Of a stretch of 64,000 nucleotides of DNA, positions 41,301 to 50,350 are shown piece after piece (the first letter of the stretch is position 1; each line of letters begins with the position of its first letter). The notes under the pieces are model-generated. The model worked only from the letters and a program-made list of their open reading frames with translations. It ran no database searches and was not told where the DNA came from. A program made the position numbers and the translations under genes. Origin of the DNA: Acinetobacter haemolyticus (GTDB lineage: Bacteria; Pseudomonadota; Gammaproteobacteria; Pseudomonadales; Moraxellaceae); the NCBI RefSeq assembly GCF_900406815.1, contig NZ_OVCN01000001.1:62001-126000 (forward strand), written 5' to 3'.

Positions 41301-42561
41301 AGTGTCAGTTTCTCGTTCAGGTGAAATTGGTATTGCGGATGACTTAGGTCGTGAGCGCGAGCGTTATAAACTTCCTTACGGTGCAAGCATCTTATTGAAA
41401 GATGGTGAGACTGTAGAAGCTGGCGGTATCGTAGCGACTTGGGATCCACATACCCACCCACTTGTTACAGAAGTTGCGGGTAAAGCACGTTTCAGCCAAA
41501 TCGCTGATGGTGTAACTGCAACCTCTAAGACTGATGATGCAACAGGTATGACGACTGTTGAAATCTTGCCAGTAACAGCACGTCCTGCGTCTGGTAAAGA
41601 TTTACGTCCTGCGATCGTGTTGGATACAACAGATGGCGGCGAACAGTTCTACTTCTTGCCACAAAATACAATCGTGACTGTCCGTGATGGCGAAACGATT
41701 GGTGTGGGTGATGTAATCGGTCGTGTACCACAAGAATCTTCACGTACGCGTGATATTACCGGTGGTCTTCCACGCGTTGCAGACTTGTTTGAAGCACGTA
41801 AACCAAAAGAGCATGCGATTTTGGCAGAAGTGTCTGGTATCGTAAGCTTTGGTAAAGAGACCAAAGGTAAGAACCGTTTAGTGATTACACCTGATGATGG
41901 TTCAGAGATCTACGAAGAGTTGATTCCTAAATGGCGTCAAATCAACGTGTTCGAGGGTGAGCATGTAAACCGTGGTGAAACCATTTCTGATGGTCCACAA
42001 AACCCACATGACATCTTACGTTTGAAAGGCGAAGTGGCTTTAACAAACTACATCGTGAACGAAGTTCAAGATGTTTACCGTCTCCAAGGTGTAAAAATCA
42101 ACGATAAGCATATTGAAGTTGTTGTACGTCAAATGTTGCGTAAAGTTGATATTACTGATGGCGGCGATACAAGCTTCATCAAAGGTGAGCAAGTGGATTA
42201 CATCCGCGTTGTTCAAGAGAACCAAGCTGTCTTGGCTCAGAACAAGTTCCCTGCGAAGTTTGAACGTCAGTTAATGGGTATTACCAAAGCATCGCTGTCT
42301 ACTGACTCATTCATCTCTGCTGCATCGTTCCAGGAAACCACACGTGTGTTAACTGAAGCGGCTGTAACAGGTAAAGAAGATGACTTACGCGGCTTGAAAG
42401 AAAACGTTGTTGTGGGTCGCTTGATCCCAGCGGGTACAGGTCTTGCGTATCACTTAGAGCGTCGTCGTCAAGAAGCAGAAGCTGCTGAATTTGAACTTCA
42501 TAATGATTTTAGTGAAGTTGACCAAGCATTTAGTCAAGCGTTGAACTCAGACCAGTTCTAA
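38368..42561 (+). CDS. rpoC: RNA polymerase beta' subunit
   Basis: 1397 residues. Seen: the zinc ribbon [23 protein letters not shown], the magnesium-binding [34 protein letters not shown], and the second zinc site in [21 protein letters not shown]. The start is TTG at 38368: the N-terminus then reads [10 protein letters not shown], aligned with other RpoC proteins, and CGGAG lies 7 bases before it. An ATG eight codons on would cut off conserved residues. Spaced 172 bases from rpoB by a palindromic element. Confidence 0.99.
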   Translation: MKDLLDIMRKKTDSEGHAPVEFDRIRIGLASPEMIKSWSHGEVKKPETINYRTFKPERDGLFCAKIFGPVKDYECLCGKYKRMKYKGVICEKCGVEVTTAKVRRERMGHIDLASPVAHIWFLKSLPSRIGLLLDMTLRDIERVLYFESYVVTDPGMTPFEKYQLLTDEEYYNALEEHGDEFTAKMGAEAVQDLLKDIDLEAEIARLREEIPQTTSETKLKKASKRLKLMEAFKDSNNKPEWMVMNVLPVLPPDLRPLVPLEGGRFATSDLNDLYRRVINRNNRLKRLLDLAAPDIIVRNEKRMLQESVDALLDNGRRGRAITGSNKRPLKSLADMIKGKQGRFRQNLLGKRVDYSGRSVITVGPTLRLHQCGLPKKMALELFKPFIFAKLQASGQATTIKAAKKMVERETPEVWDVLASVIRQHPVMLNRAPTLHRLGLQAFEPILIEGKAIRLHPLVCAAFNADFDGDQMAVHVPLTLEAQLEARALMMSTNNILSPANGEPIIVPSQDVVLGLYYITRDAVNAKGEGMVFADTHEVNRALATGKVAIHARVKVRVHQTVIDENGEREQQTIIVDTTPGRCLLWEVVPQGLSFDMINLEMTKKNISKLINSCYRKLGLKDTVIFADQLMYLGFRQATRSGVSVGMEDMLIPPTKQTIIDKAETEVREIEQQFEQGFVTAGERYNKVVDIWARTNDQVAKAMMDNLSYTLVKNKQGEDEKQKSFNSIYMMSDSGARGSAAQIRQLAGMRGLMAKPDGSIIETPIKANFREGLTVLQYFISTHGARKGLADTALKTANSGYLTRRLVDVAQDLVITEPDCGTAGGLVMTPFIQGGDVIEPLRDRVLGRVTAEDVRRASDDEVVLPRGTLIDEKIAAQLEEAGVDEVKVRSVIACESTFGVCARCYGRDLARGHLVNPGESVGVMAAQSIGEPGTQLTMRTFHVGGAASRTSAANSVQVRNKGTVRFHNVKTVQHAKGHLVSVSRSGEIGIADDLGRERERYKLPYGASILLKDGETVEAGGIVATWDPHTHPLVTEVAGKARFSQIADGVTATSKTDDATGMTTVEILPVTARPASGKDLRPAIVLDTTDGGEQFYFLPQNTIVTVRDGETIGVGDVIGRVPQESSRTRDITGGLPRVADLFEARKPKEHAILAEVSGIVSFGKETKGKNRLVITPDDGSEIYEELIPKWRQINVFEGEHVNRGETISDGPQNPHDILRLKGEVALTNYIVNEVQDVYRLQGVKINDKHIEVVVRQMLRKVDITDGGDTSFIKGEQVDYIRVVQENQAVLAQNKFPAKFERQLMGITKASLSTDSFISAASFQETTRVLTEAAVTGKEDDLRGLKENVVVGRLIPAGTGLAYHLERRRQEAEAAEFELHNDFSEVDQAFSQALNSDQF

Positions 42562-42575
42562 GTCTTAACGAATTA

Positions 42576-42602
42576 GAAAGGCACCTTCGGGTGCCTTTCT
42601 TA
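42576..42602 (+). terminator. Terminator of the rpoBC operon
   Basis: GAAAGGCACC-TTCG-GGTGCCTTTC: 10-bp stem with a stable tetraloop, short T-rich tail. Confidence 0.85.
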
Positions 42603-42726
42603 ATGGAGAAAATACGAGCAAAATATTACAAAAAAGGGTATAGCACTCGCATTTGGTTACTTGATCTGAGTAAAAGCTTCATCAAAGCATATTATTCTAG
42701 CGGCATATAAAAGCGGAGTATTTCAA

Positions 42727-43092
42727 ATGAAAAAAATGATGATTCTAATGGGTGCGGTATTGATGTCATCGACAATCTTAGCGGGTTGTCAACATGCAAG
42801 TCCAGAAAGTAAACGTATTGGTGCTGCTGCAATTGGCGGTGGTGCAGGTGGTGCTGTAGGTAAAAATCTAGGTGGTAATTTAGGTGCAGGTCTTGGTGCT
42901 GCTGTAGGAGCTGGTGTTGCTGCGAATACGAAAGGTGCGAACAGTAAGAATACGCGTAATAGTGCAATAGGTGCTGGCGTAGGTGCATGGTTGGGTGGCG
43001 CAGTATTAGGTGGTGAAGCTGGTGCTGCAACAGGTGGTGCGCTAGGTGGTAGTGCTGGTGCAGCTTATGGTGAGAAAAAAGGTAAGTACTAA
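42727..43092 (+). CDS. Glycine-zipper lipoprotein (first of a tandem pair)
   Basis: 121 residues: lipoprotein signal with lipobox LAG-C near residue 20, then repeats of G-x3-G packed with Ala (IGAAAIGGGAGGAVG, LGAGLGAAVGAGV, IGAGVGAWLGGAV, GGALGGSAGAAYG), a glycine-zipper domain known for membrane-inserted or oligomeric envelope proteins. The C-terminus is short and basic (EKKGKY). A close paralog follows. Function unknown. Confidence 0.88.
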   Translation: MKKMMILMGAVLMSSTILAGCQHASPESKRIGAAAIGGGAGGAVGKNLGGNLGAGLGAAVGAGVAANTKGANSKNTRNSAIGAGVGAWLGGAVLGGEAGAATGGALGGSAGAAYGEKKGKY

Positions 43093-43120
43093 TATCGGCT
43101 CAGTACTGCTTAAATAATTC

Positions 43121-43150
43121 AAAAGCTCTTATGATGATAAGGGCTTTTTC
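43121..43150 (+). terminator. Terminator between the tandem lipoprotein genes
   Basis: AAAAGCTCTTAT / ATAAGGGCTTTT with a 4-base loop and T-run. Confidence 0.8.
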
Positions 43151-43296
43151 AGTTTTGCTTTTAGTGATGTGATCATCAAGGCAACGACTTTACAAAATAT
43201 CAATCGATTGGGACAGACTGGTAACACAATGTGATCAAATTCCCCATAAAAGAAGATTATGCTTTTCAGTAGAGCATAAAAGGAGTGAGTACGATC

Positions 43297-43653
43297 ATGA
43301 AAAAAACAATCGGTTTAGTATCTACTTTAATGTTATCGGCGGTGATGTTTACAGGCTGTCAAAATATGAGTGCATCTGATCAGCGTATTGGTGCAGCAGC
43401 GTTAGGCGGAGCAGTTGGTGGCGGCGTAGGTAACCATGTCGGTGGCGGTTTGGGTGCAGGTGTTGGTGCCGCAGCAGGCGCAGGTGTTGGTGCAAATGCC
43501 AAAGGTGGTAGTAGCAGTACAACCACGAGCAGTGCAGTCGGTGCTGGTATTGGCTCAGTGGTTGGAAAAGCAATTTTTGGTGGTGACTCAGGCGCTGCGA
43601 TTGGTGGTGCAATCGGTGGTGGTGCTGGTGCTGCTATCCAAGAAAAGAAATAG
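43297..43653 (+). CDS. Glycine-zipper lipoprotein (second of a tandem pair)
   Basis: 118 residues: signal with lipobox FTG-C (C at residue 21), then the same glycine-zipper plan as its neighbour (RIGAAALGGAVGGGVG, GLGAGVGAAAGAGVGANAKGG, GAGIGSVVGKAIFGGDSGAAIGG) and an EKK ending. The pair has the same order of motifs, consistent with an old tandem duplication. ATG 43297 is used rather than GTG 43285, because AGGAG overlaps the GTG. Each has its own terminator, so each may be regulated separately. Confidence 0.88.
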   Translation: MKKTIGLVSTLMLSAVMFTGCQNMSASDQRIGAAALGGAVGGGVGNHVGGGLGAGVGAAAGAGVGANAKGGSSSTTTSSAVGAGIGSVVGKAIFGGDSGAAIGGAIGGGAGAAIQEKK

Positions 43654-43688
43654 TGTTGAGCATATATCTACATTTTACGAGAGCAAAG

Positions 43689-43725
43689 AAAATGCCTGAA
43701 AAAATAAATTTCAGGCATTTTGTTT
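43689..43725. terminator. Bidirectional terminator
   Basis: AAAATGCCTGAAA / TTTCAGGCATTTT form a 13-bp stem with a 7-base loop, between convergent genes. Confidence 0.88.
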
Positions 43726-43729
43726 TGAA

Positions 43730-44224
43730 TCAGTGTTGGTTTGAACTGGCTTTGGGTTTTTTACGTCGAATATAAAGTACTTTTTCGACTTCTGCGATTC
43801 GTGTACCTGCATCATCAATGATATTCAAAGTGTAATGTCTATAGACTGGTTCATAATTTGCGGTCAGGCGTTTAATTTCAACAATTTCATCGGCACTCAA
43901 TTCTATGTCTGCATACACCGTATTTCTACCTGGAGAGAGGAAATTAATCGAAGCACTTTTATCCCACACAATATATTTGTGACCTAGATGATGCATCAGA
44001 AGAAGCATATAAAATGGGTCAACCATTGAATAAAGACTGCCTCCGAAGTGTGTACCTACGATATTACGATTTTTTCGTGTCAGTGGCATTTTGACGCGAA
44101 TAAAATAGTTCTCTAGGTCGATGGTGTCTATCGCGATACCTGCACCACGATAAGGTGAATAATGGTTGATGATAAATTTAGACACAACTGGAATGGTGCG
44201 AATTTTTTTGAAAAAGGCTTTCAT
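43730..44224 (-). CDS. DUF4442-type hotdog-fold protein
   Basis: 164 residues from ATG 44224. The segments YSPYRGAGIAIDTID, RKNRNIVGTHFGGSLYSMVDPFYMLLL and FLSPGRNTVYADIEL match the DUF4442 hotdog family related to acyl-CoA thioesterases. The GTHFGG region takes the place of the HVNN-type helix of classical 4HBT enzymes. The ribosome site is weak. Substrate unknown; a role in fatty acyl turnover is inferred. Confidence 0.8.
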   Translation of the reverse strand: MKAFFKKIRTIPVVSKFIINHYSPYRGAGIAIDTIDLENYFIRVKMPLTRKNRNIVGTHFGGSLYSMVDPFYMLLLMHHLGHKYIVWDKSASINFLSPGRNTVYADIELSADEIVEIKRLTANYEPVYRHYTLNIIDDAGTRIAEVEKVLYIRRKKPKASSNQH

Positions 44225-44339
44225 GGTCAATTTTTTTTCTTGCAACTCTATTCATACTCCATAAGTATCATTTTTATTGCATCGCTGGCAATGGCTGTTT
44301 TATGACCAAGCCACTTAAAAAACAAAATGGGAAAAAGTT

Positions 44340-45212
44340 ATGCAAGTACAAGTAAAAACAGTGACCACATCTGACCAACAAACCTTATGTGTTAAAACAT
44401 GGGGAGATCAGCAAAAGACACCATTGGTTTTGGTGCATGGATATCCAGATAACCAAGAAGTTTGGGAACCGATCATCGAGAAATTAGTAAATGATTACTT
44501 TGTTGTAACTTATGACGTACGTGGTGCGGGCTTATCGTCAATTCCAAAACGTATTAAAGATTATCGTTTGCCGCGCTTATCTTTAGATCTACAAGAAGTG
44601 GTTGATCAAGTTTTACCAAACCGCAATTTCCACATGGCAGCACATGATTGGGGATCTTTACAGTCATGGGAGTCAGCAACTGAGCCGAAACTCAAAGGGC
44701 GTTTGTTGTCTTATACAACGATTTCAGGGCCTTGTTTAGATCATGCATCTTTATATTTACGTGAAAAATTCAAATCCGCACCAAGCAATGTTTTGAAAAT
44801 GTTAACGAAATCTTGGTATATCGGCGCATTCCATTTACCTTTGCTTGCCCCGACCGTATGGACATTTTTTAGCCCAGAAAGATGGGGGAAAATCTTGAGT
44901 GGTCTTGAGAAGAAGCAAGGTTTACCATTGAATGCAAATATTGTTGCGGATGGTAAATATGGAATTAATTTGTATCGTGCTAACTTTATTCCATCCTTAA
45001 CTCAGCCACGTCAGCGCTATGCACAATGTCCTGTTCAGGCAATTGTATTACGTCGTGATGCCTTTGTAAGTCCAGAATACATTACTGAATCAATGCCAAA
45101 ATGGGTTGAAAATTTTGAGTATGTAGAGTTGGATGCAAATCACTGGGCGGTACTGAGTCAACCTGAAAAAATTGCAGATTATATTCGCCAATTTATCGTG
45201 AAAAATGCATAA
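44340..45212 (+). CDS. Alpha/beta hydrolase, epoxide hydrolase/dehalogenase-like
   Basis: 290 residues with the fold's marks: oxyanion loop HGYPDN near residue 35, YDVRGAGLS, the nucleophile elbow AAHDWGS near residue 100 with Asp as likely nucleophile, and the late catalytic His in DANHWAVLSQPEK. An Asp nucleophile after His is typical of epoxide hydrolases and haloalkane dehalogenases. A cap domain rich in Leu and Trp lies between. Substrate unknown. Confidence 0.85.
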   Translation: MQVQVKTVTTSDQQTLCVKTWGDQQKTPLVLVHGYPDNQEVWEPIIEKLVNDYFVVTYDVRGAGLSSIPKRIKDYRLPRLSLDLQEVVDQVLPNRNFHMAAHDWGSLQSWESATEPKLKGRLLSYTTISGPCLDHASLYLREKFKSAPSNVLKMLTKSWYIGAFHLPLLAPTVWTFFSPERWGKILSGLEKKQGLPLNANIVADGKYGINLYRANFIPSLTQPRQRYAQCPVQAIVLRRDAFVSPEYITESMPKWVENFEYVELDANHWAVLSQPEKIADYIRQFIVKNA

Positions 45213-45288
45213 ATAAAAAACATCAGATAGCAATCGCTCAATTTAAACTCTGCTAAAATGGCGCCCTCGTTTCATTTAGTTCAGAGTT

Positions 45289-46653
45289 ATGTTTGCAATT
45301 ATTGCAGCGGTTGCTGTCATGTTCGGCCTCTCCTTGGGGCGTGTTCCAGTGGTATTTGCATTGGTCATTGGTGCTTTGACTGGCGGCTTATTGGCTGGTT
45401 TAGGGCTACAAGGCACTTTAGATGCATTCAACAATGGTTTGGGTGGTGGTGCGAAAATCGCACTCGCTTATGGTGTTTTAGGTGCGTTTGCCTTAGCTTT
45501 GGCTCGTTCGGGATTGCCTGATCTTCTGGCCTATAAACTGGTTAAAAGTCTTAAAAATGATGCAGATATTCGTGCGCAAAAGCAGGTGAAATTTCTCATT
45601 TTTAGTACCATCGGACTCGCTGCTATTGCATCGCAGAATATTATTCCTGTACATATCGCTTTTATTCCTGTACTCATTCCACCGTTACTCATTGTGTTTA
45701 ATCATTTACGGTTAGACCGTAGAGCGGTAGCTTGCGTGCTTACATTTGGCTTAGTCGCAACTTATATGTTCTTGCCGATGGGATTTGGCGCAATATTTTT
45801 GAATGATATTCTCGCACATAACATCAATCATTTTGGTCAGAGTTATGGCTTGCAAATCAGCAATGATCAAATTCCTCGCGCTATGATTATCCCTGTGGGG
45901 GGGATGTTTCTTGGTATGTTGACTGCTTTATTTGTGAGTTACCGTAAGCCACGAGTATATGAAGATAAGCCCTTGCATAATGTAACACGAAGCATCGTGG
46001 GCGAAATGGCACAGGAGCAACAAGCACCGCAAATTGCACGATTTACTTTATTTATGGCAGCTTTTGCCGTGATTGCAACCATTATTGTTCAGCTTTACTC
46101 GGATTCTATGATTGTTGCTGGATTAGTGGGCGTTGCAATTCTGAGTTGTGCTGGGATTTTTAAATGGAAAGAAGCTGACGATGTTATCGTGAGTGGAATG
46201 AGAATGATGGCATTGGTCGGCTTTACCATGATTGCAGCTCAAGGTTTTGCTGCGGTGATTGAGGCAACACATCAAGTTCCTGAGTTGGTAAAAGCGACTG
46301 CAGGATGGATTGGGGATAGTAAGGCACTTGCTGCTTTTGTGATGTTGTTGGTTGGATTATTGATTACTTTAGGGATTGGTTCTTCATTTTCCACGGTGCC
46401 AATTTTGGCAATCATGTATGTACCTTTGTGTTTGCAATTCGGTTTTAGTCCTATGGCAACAATTGCGCTTATAGGAACGGCTGCTGCTTTGGGGGATGCA
46501 GGCTCACCAGCATCCGATTCAACTCTAGGGCCGACTTCAGGTTTAAATATCGACGGACAACATGATCATATGCGAGATACAGTTGTGCCTACCTTTTTAC
46601 ATTTCAACCTGCCATTACTGATTTTTGGTTGGATTGCGGCGATGGTTTTATAA
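45289..46653 (+). CDS. Na+/H+ antiporter family protein
   Basis: A 454-residue integral membrane protein with about 12 helices. The N-terminal region (LGRVPVVFALVIGALTGGLLAGLG...DAFNNGLGGGAKIALAYGVLGAFALALARSGL) and the late GSSFSTVPILAIMYVPLC / GDAGSPASDSTLGPTSGL match the Na+/H+ antiporter families related to NhaC and YuiF. Ion or amino-acid substrate is not settled; YuiF relatives have been linked to histidine. Ribosome site is weak. Monocistronic, with a terminator after it. Confidence 0.85.
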   Translation: MFAIIAAVAVMFGLSLGRVPVVFALVIGALTGGLLAGLGLQGTLDAFNNGLGGGAKIALAYGVLGAFALALARSGLPDLLAYKLVKSLKNDADIRAQKQVKFLIFSTIGLAAIASQNIIPVHIAFIPVLIPPLLIVFNHLRLDRRAVACVLTFGLVATYMFLPMGFGAIFLNDILAHNINHFGQSYGLQISNDQIPRAMIIPVGGMFLGMLTALFVSYRKPRVYEDKPLHNVTRSIVGEMAQEQQAPQIARFTLFMAAFAVIATIIVQLYSDSMIVAGLVGVAILSCAGIFKWKEADDVIVSGMRMMALVGFTMIAAQGFAAVIEATHQVPELVKATAGWIGDSKALAAFVMLLVGLLITLGIGSSFSTVPILAIMYVPLCLQFGFSPMATIALIGTAAALGDAGSPASDSTLGPTSGLNIDGQHDHMRDTVVPTFLHFNLPLLIFGWIAAMVL

Positions 46654-46658
46654 AAAAT

Positions 46659-46692
46659 AACAAAGGCTCTTTTAGAGCCTTTGTTATATTAA
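46659..46692 (+). terminator. Terminator of the antiporter gene
   Basis: AACAAAGGCTCT / AGAGCCTTTGTT with a 3-base loop and a T-rich tail. Confidence 0.85.
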
Positions 46693-47131
46693 GAAATAAT
46701 AAAGTATAAAATTTAAATAAAAAGATTTATTTTATTATCTAATTAATAGCTTTAACTATTTTAGAGAGAGTGAATAAAAAAATTAGATATAATTTATTAA
46801 TAAGGTATTAAAGTGACATTTTTTGACTTTATTGTGATTTATTTTTCAATCTTTTTATTAATTTCAACTAAAATATATAAAATTAATTTCATTTAAAAAA
46901 TAAACTTATGATAGTTTAAATCTTACAAAAATACTTGGTTTTCATGGGTTTAAACCAAAGTAAAATACTTGGTTTTAGTTGTTGTTACATATATTTACAA
47001 ATATATATCCTTTTGAATCATATATTTGAAAATATAATTAAAATAGTCGGAATTAATATGTATTGCATAATATTAAAACTCGTGATTATTATAAATATGT
47101 AAGTTTTTATTTTGTTATAGAGGTTATTTTA
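46693..47131. other. Very AT-rich region upstream of the OmpW-like gene
   Basis: About 440 bases with no gene and long A/T tracts. It contains two copies of a 15-base direct repeat (46928-46942 and 46962-46976) around a GGTTTAAACC palindrome. A likely target for an H-NS-type silencer. Confidence 0.6.
46928..46976. repeat. Paired 15-bp direct repeats with central palindrome
   Basis: AAAATACTTGGTTTT occurs twice, 34 bases apart start to start (close to three helix turns). Between them GGTTTAAACC forms a perfect palindrome at about 46947-46956. Possible regulator-binding site. Confidence 0.5.
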
Positions 47132-47734
47132 ATGTTAAGAAAAATATTAGTTATTAGTTTATTGGGGATGTCTTCAACTGTTTTTGCGGGAGGTTTTCAA
47201 GTTAAAGTTGGGGCAAGTGTTATTGCACCAACAGATAAAACAACGATAGCTGATGTGGGAACATTAAAAGCGGATTATGAATTTGCTTTTACTCCGTCAG
47301 TTGAGTACGTTTTCGGGGATACACCATTTTCAGCTGAGTTATTACTGGCAACACCAATATCACATGACGTTTCTTTAGATGGAACCAAAGTGGTGAAGCT
47401 CAAACATTTACCACCCACCATTACTGCCAAATATAATTTTAAGAACTCAACTGCTTTTACGCCTTATATCGGGGTTGGGGGAACTGCATTTCTTGCATGG
47501 GATGAAAAAACAGTTGGCCCATTATCAAGTGAAAAAATTAAGGTGAAAGATGACTTTGGCTTTGCGGGACAACTGGGTTTTACTTTCCAGCCTGCTGATG
47601 CGAAAAATTGGGGAGTATTCTTTGATGCACGCTATGCTCAATTAAAACCACAAGTGAGATTGAATGGTACAAAACTGACTAACTTGGATATCAATCCGAT
47701 GGTGTATACATTAGGTTATAGTTATAAATTTTAA
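47132..47734 (+). CDS. OmpW-family outer membrane protein
   Basis: A 200-residue protein with a signal peptide cut near VFA-GG and an eight-strand beta-barrel. The family block LLLATPISHDV...VKLKHLPPTITAKYNF is typical of OmpW, as is the aromatic C-terminal end YTLGYSYKF. OmpW proteins are small barrels linked with uptake of hydrophobic molecules and with stress. ATG 47132 follows AGAGG at 7 bases; an in-frame extension to 47063 lacks a signal. Its AT-rich upstream region differs from its neighbours. Confidence 0.88.
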   Translation: MLRKILVISLLGMSSTVFAGGFQVKVGASVIAPTDKTTIADVGTLKADYEFAFTPSVEYVFGDTPFSAELLLATPISHDVSLDGTKVVKLKHLPPTITAKYNFKNSTAFTPYIGVGGTAFLAWDEKTVGPLSSEKIKVKDDFGFAGQLGFTFQPADAKNWGVFFDARYAQLKPQVRLNGTKLTNLDINPMVYTLGYSYKF

Positions 47735-47746
47735 ATAAAAACATAT

Positions 47747-47777
47747 AAAGAGACCTCACATCTAGTGAGGTTTCTTT
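47747..47777 (+). terminator. Terminator of the OmpW-like gene
   Basis: ACCTCAC / GTGAGGT with outer AAAGA / TCTTT pairing and a 5-base loop. Confidence 0.75.
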
Positions 47778-47862
47778 GCAATATAAGCATGAAATAAATA
47801 CAGTTCGGGAATGTTCAGTTTAGTATGCTAATTGAGTCGCTCATACAATCGTAGAGAAAAAG

Positions 47863-48213
47863 ATGAAAAGGTTGCCTATTGCTGTATTTATATGGATATC
47901 ATTTGCATTATTTTCTCAAACCCATGCAGCGAGTTTCTCTTGTAAGGCAGTCAAGTTAAAAGCAGAGTATCAAATCTGCGCTGATCGTGAGCTCAATGAT
48001 GCTGATGTAAAGTTAGCAACAACTTATCAGATCATTTTGCATGCATTACCCATGGGTGGGCGAGATGCAGAAAAAGATCAGCAATTTAAATGGTTAAAGC
48101 AGCGTAATGCCTGTGAAACAAATAAGGCTTGTATTAAGCGGGCATATTTACAACGACAACAACAACTCGATCAATTGCTCCAAGAGCGTGTGCTGAGTCA
48201 AGGACCATTCTAA
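47863..48213 (+). CDS. LprI-like periplasmic protein (DUF1311 family)
   Basis: 116 residues with a signal peptide (cut near THA-AS). The mature part has the family pattern C...LKAEYQICADRELNDADVKLATTYQ...QFKWLKQRNAC...ACIKRAYLQR, with four conserved cysteines that should form two disulfides. The family includes the mycobacterial lysozyme inhibitor LprI. Inhibition of lysozyme here is not shown. Confidence 0.85.
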   Translation: MKRLPIAVFIWISFALFSQTHAASFSCKAVKLKAEYQICADRELNDADVKLATTYQIILHALPMGGRDAEKDQQFKWLKQRNACETNKACIKRAYLQRQQQLDQLLQERVLSQGPF

Positions 48214-48258
48214 TGTGATCTTTGAGTTGATTTGATATAAAAAATTCAAAAACAAGCA

Positions 48259-48285
48259 TTGAAAAATTGGAGTTATCCACCATTC
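48259..48285 (+). promoter_or_regulatory. Candidate sigma32 heat-shock promoter of htpG
   Basis: TTGAAA (48259-48264), a 13-base spacer, and CACCAT (48278-48283) resemble the sigma32 pattern TTGAAA / CCCCAT, 46 bases upstream of htpG. Confidence 0.6.
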
Positions 48286-48330
48286 ATAAATCATTCCAAA
48301 TAGATAAGCCTCACAAATAAGGAGTGATGT

Positions 48331-50250
48331 ATGAGTGAACAAGCCTCACAGAATTATAGTTTCCAAGCTGAAGTTGCTCAGTTATTGCATTTAGTGACGC
48401 ATTCTCTCTATTCCAACCCAGAAATTTTCTTGCGTGAACTCATTTCGAATGCGTCAGATGCTTGTGATAAATTACGCTTTGAGGGGATTAATCACCCTGA
48501 ATATTATGAAAATGATCCAAACTTACGTGTGCGTGTAACACTTGATAAAGACAATAAGACACTGACAATTTCTGATAATGGTATTGGTTTAAGTCAGCAG
48601 GAAGCGATCGATAACCTCGGAACGATTGCAAAATCAGGTACCAAGGATTTCATGTCTAAACTAACAGGTGATCAAAAAGCAGATGCGCAGTTGATTGGTC
48701 AGTTTGGTGTAGGCTTTTACTCAGGTTTTATTGTTGCTGATAAAATTACCGTTGAATCTCGTCGTGCGGGTTTAGATGTAGCAGAAGGTGTACGCTGGAT
48801 CAGTGGTGGAACAGGTGAGTTTGAAGTTCAAAGCATTGATAAAGAAACCCGTGGTACTGACATTATTTTACATTTACGTGATGATGCACTTGAATACTTA
48901 GAATCTTGGAAAGTTAAACAAATCGTTAATAAATATTCAGACCACATCAGTTTGCCGATTGAAATGCAAAAAGAAGTCTGGCAAGAAGAAGAGGTCGCTG
49001 AGGGTGAAGAGCCAAAAGGCGGTCAAATGGTCAAAACTGATGAATGGGAAGCGATTAACTCTGCAAGTGCCTTATGGACACGTAGCAAGAGTGAAATCAC
49101 TGCAGAACAGTATATCGAGTTTTATAAGAATTTAAGTCATGATTTTGCTGAACCTCTCGCTTGGACACACAATCGAGTAGAGGGAAGTACTGAATATACG
49201 CAATTGCTGTACATCCCAAGTCAGGCAAAACAGGATTTATTTACTCGTGAAGCCAAAGCCGGCATTAAGTTGTATGTAAAACGTGTATTCATCATGGATG
49301 AAGCAGACAACTTGATTCCAAACTATTTACGTTTTGTCCAAGGTATAGTGGATAGTGCCGATTTACCATTGAATGTCAGTCGTGAATTACTACAAGAAAG
49401 TCGTGATGTGAAAACCATTCGTGAAGGGAATACGCGCCGTGTATTAACCTTATTAGATGGTTTGGCAAAATCAGAAGATGAAAAAGACCAAGAGAAATTT
49501 AAAAAATTCTATTCAGAATTTGGTTCTGTACTTAAAGAAGGTTTAGGTGAAGATTTTGGCAATCGTGAACGTATTTTGAAACTATTACGTTATGCGACGT
49601 CAAATAATGATGAGATTTCAACTTCTTTTGCGGACTACAAAGCACGTATGAAAGAAGGGCAGAAAGCAATTTATTACGTGACTGCCGATAGCTTAACGGC
49701 TGCAAAAAACTCACCGCAGCTTGAGTTGTTTAAGAAAAAAGGCATTGAAGTATTGTTAATGGCAGATCGCGTTGACGACTGGGCAATGAATTTTGTGCAT
49801 GAGTTCGATGGTACACCATTACAGAATGTCTCTAAAGGCGCCGTGGACTTAGGTGATTTACAAGATGCTGAAGAGAAAAAAGCACTTGAAGAAGCCGCAG
49901 AGCAATTTAAACCAGTCGTTGAGCGTTTAAGTAACTCATTAAAAGACAAAACTAAAGAGGTTCGTGTCACTACACGTTTAGTTGACTCTCCTGCATGCTT
50001 AGTCACCAGTGAAGGTGAGCTTTCTCCACAATTGGTTCGTATGTTAAAACAAGCGGGACAGGCTGTGCCAGAAGTTAAACCGACTTTGGAAATTAATCCA
50101 GAGCATCCATTGGTGAAAAAACTTGAGAGCTCAGCGCAATTTGATGATCTTGCGAATGTAATCTTTGACCAAGCGGTGATTGCAGAAGGTGGTTTACCTG
50201 AAGATCCTGCTGCTTATGTGAAGCGTATTAATGAGTTGTTATTGAAGTAA
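48331..50250 (+). CDS. htpG: Chaperone protein HtpG (Hsp90)
   Basis: A 639-residue Hsp90. The ATP site is clear: [40 protein letters not shown], and [15 protein letters not shown]. The middle domain has [21 protein letters not shown], and the C-terminal dimerisation domain ends without the eukaryotic EEVD. There is a charged insertion [13 protein letters not shown] near residue 220. It refolds stress-damaged proteins. A strong AAGGAG and a sigma32-like promoter precede it. Confidence 0.98.
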   Translation: MSEQASQNYSFQAEVAQLLHLVTHSLYSNPEIFLRELISNASDACDKLRFEGINHPEYYENDPNLRVRVTLDKDNKTLTISDNGIGLSQQEAIDNLGTIAKSGTKDFMSKLTGDQKADAQLIGQFGVGFYSGFIVADKITVESRRAGLDVAEGVRWISGGTGEFEVQSIDKETRGTDIILHLRDDALEYLESWKVKQIVNKYSDHISLPIEMQKEVWQEEEVAEGEEPKGGQMVKTDEWEAINSASALWTRSKSEITAEQYIEFYKNLSHDFAEPLAWTHNRVEGSTEYTQLLYIPSQAKQDLFTREAKAGIKLYVKRVFIMDEADNLIPNYLRFVQGIVDSADLPLNVSRELLQESRDVKTIREGNTRRVLTLLDGLAKSEDEKDQEKFKKFYSEFGSVLKEGLGEDFGNRERILKLLRYATSNNDEISTSFADYKARMKEGQKAIYYVTADSLTAAKNSPQLELFKKKGIEVLLMADRVDDWAMNFVHEFDGTPLQNVSKGAVDLGDLQDAEEKKALEEAAEQFKPVVERLSNSLKDKTKEVRVTTRLVDSPACLVTSEGELSPQLVRMLKQAGQAVPEVKPTLEINPEHPLVKKLESSAQFDDLANVIFDQAVIAEGGLPEDPAAYVKRINELLLK

Positions 50251-50264
50251 AATAAATTATTCGG

Positions 50265-50296
50265 AAAACCTCTGCTTTGTTGGCAGAGGTTTTTTA
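50265..50296 (+). terminator. Terminator of htpG
   Basis: AAAACCTCTGC / GCAGAGGTTTT with a 7-base loop and T-run. Confidence 0.9.
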
Positions 50297-50350
50297 TATT
50301 TATGGATAAGTCTAAAGTTATCCACAGTAATGTCTAAAAAATCATCTTCG

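Noticed and set aside
34940..42225. Many antisense ORFs of 60-146 codons within rpoB and rpoC
   Set aside because: They arise from the codon bias of highly expressed genes, lack ribosome sites and are unlike any known protein.
42692..43030. Antisense ORF rich in His, Gln and Leu across the first glycine-zipper gene
   Set aside because: It is the reverse reading of Gly/Ala-rich repeats; composition is an artefact.
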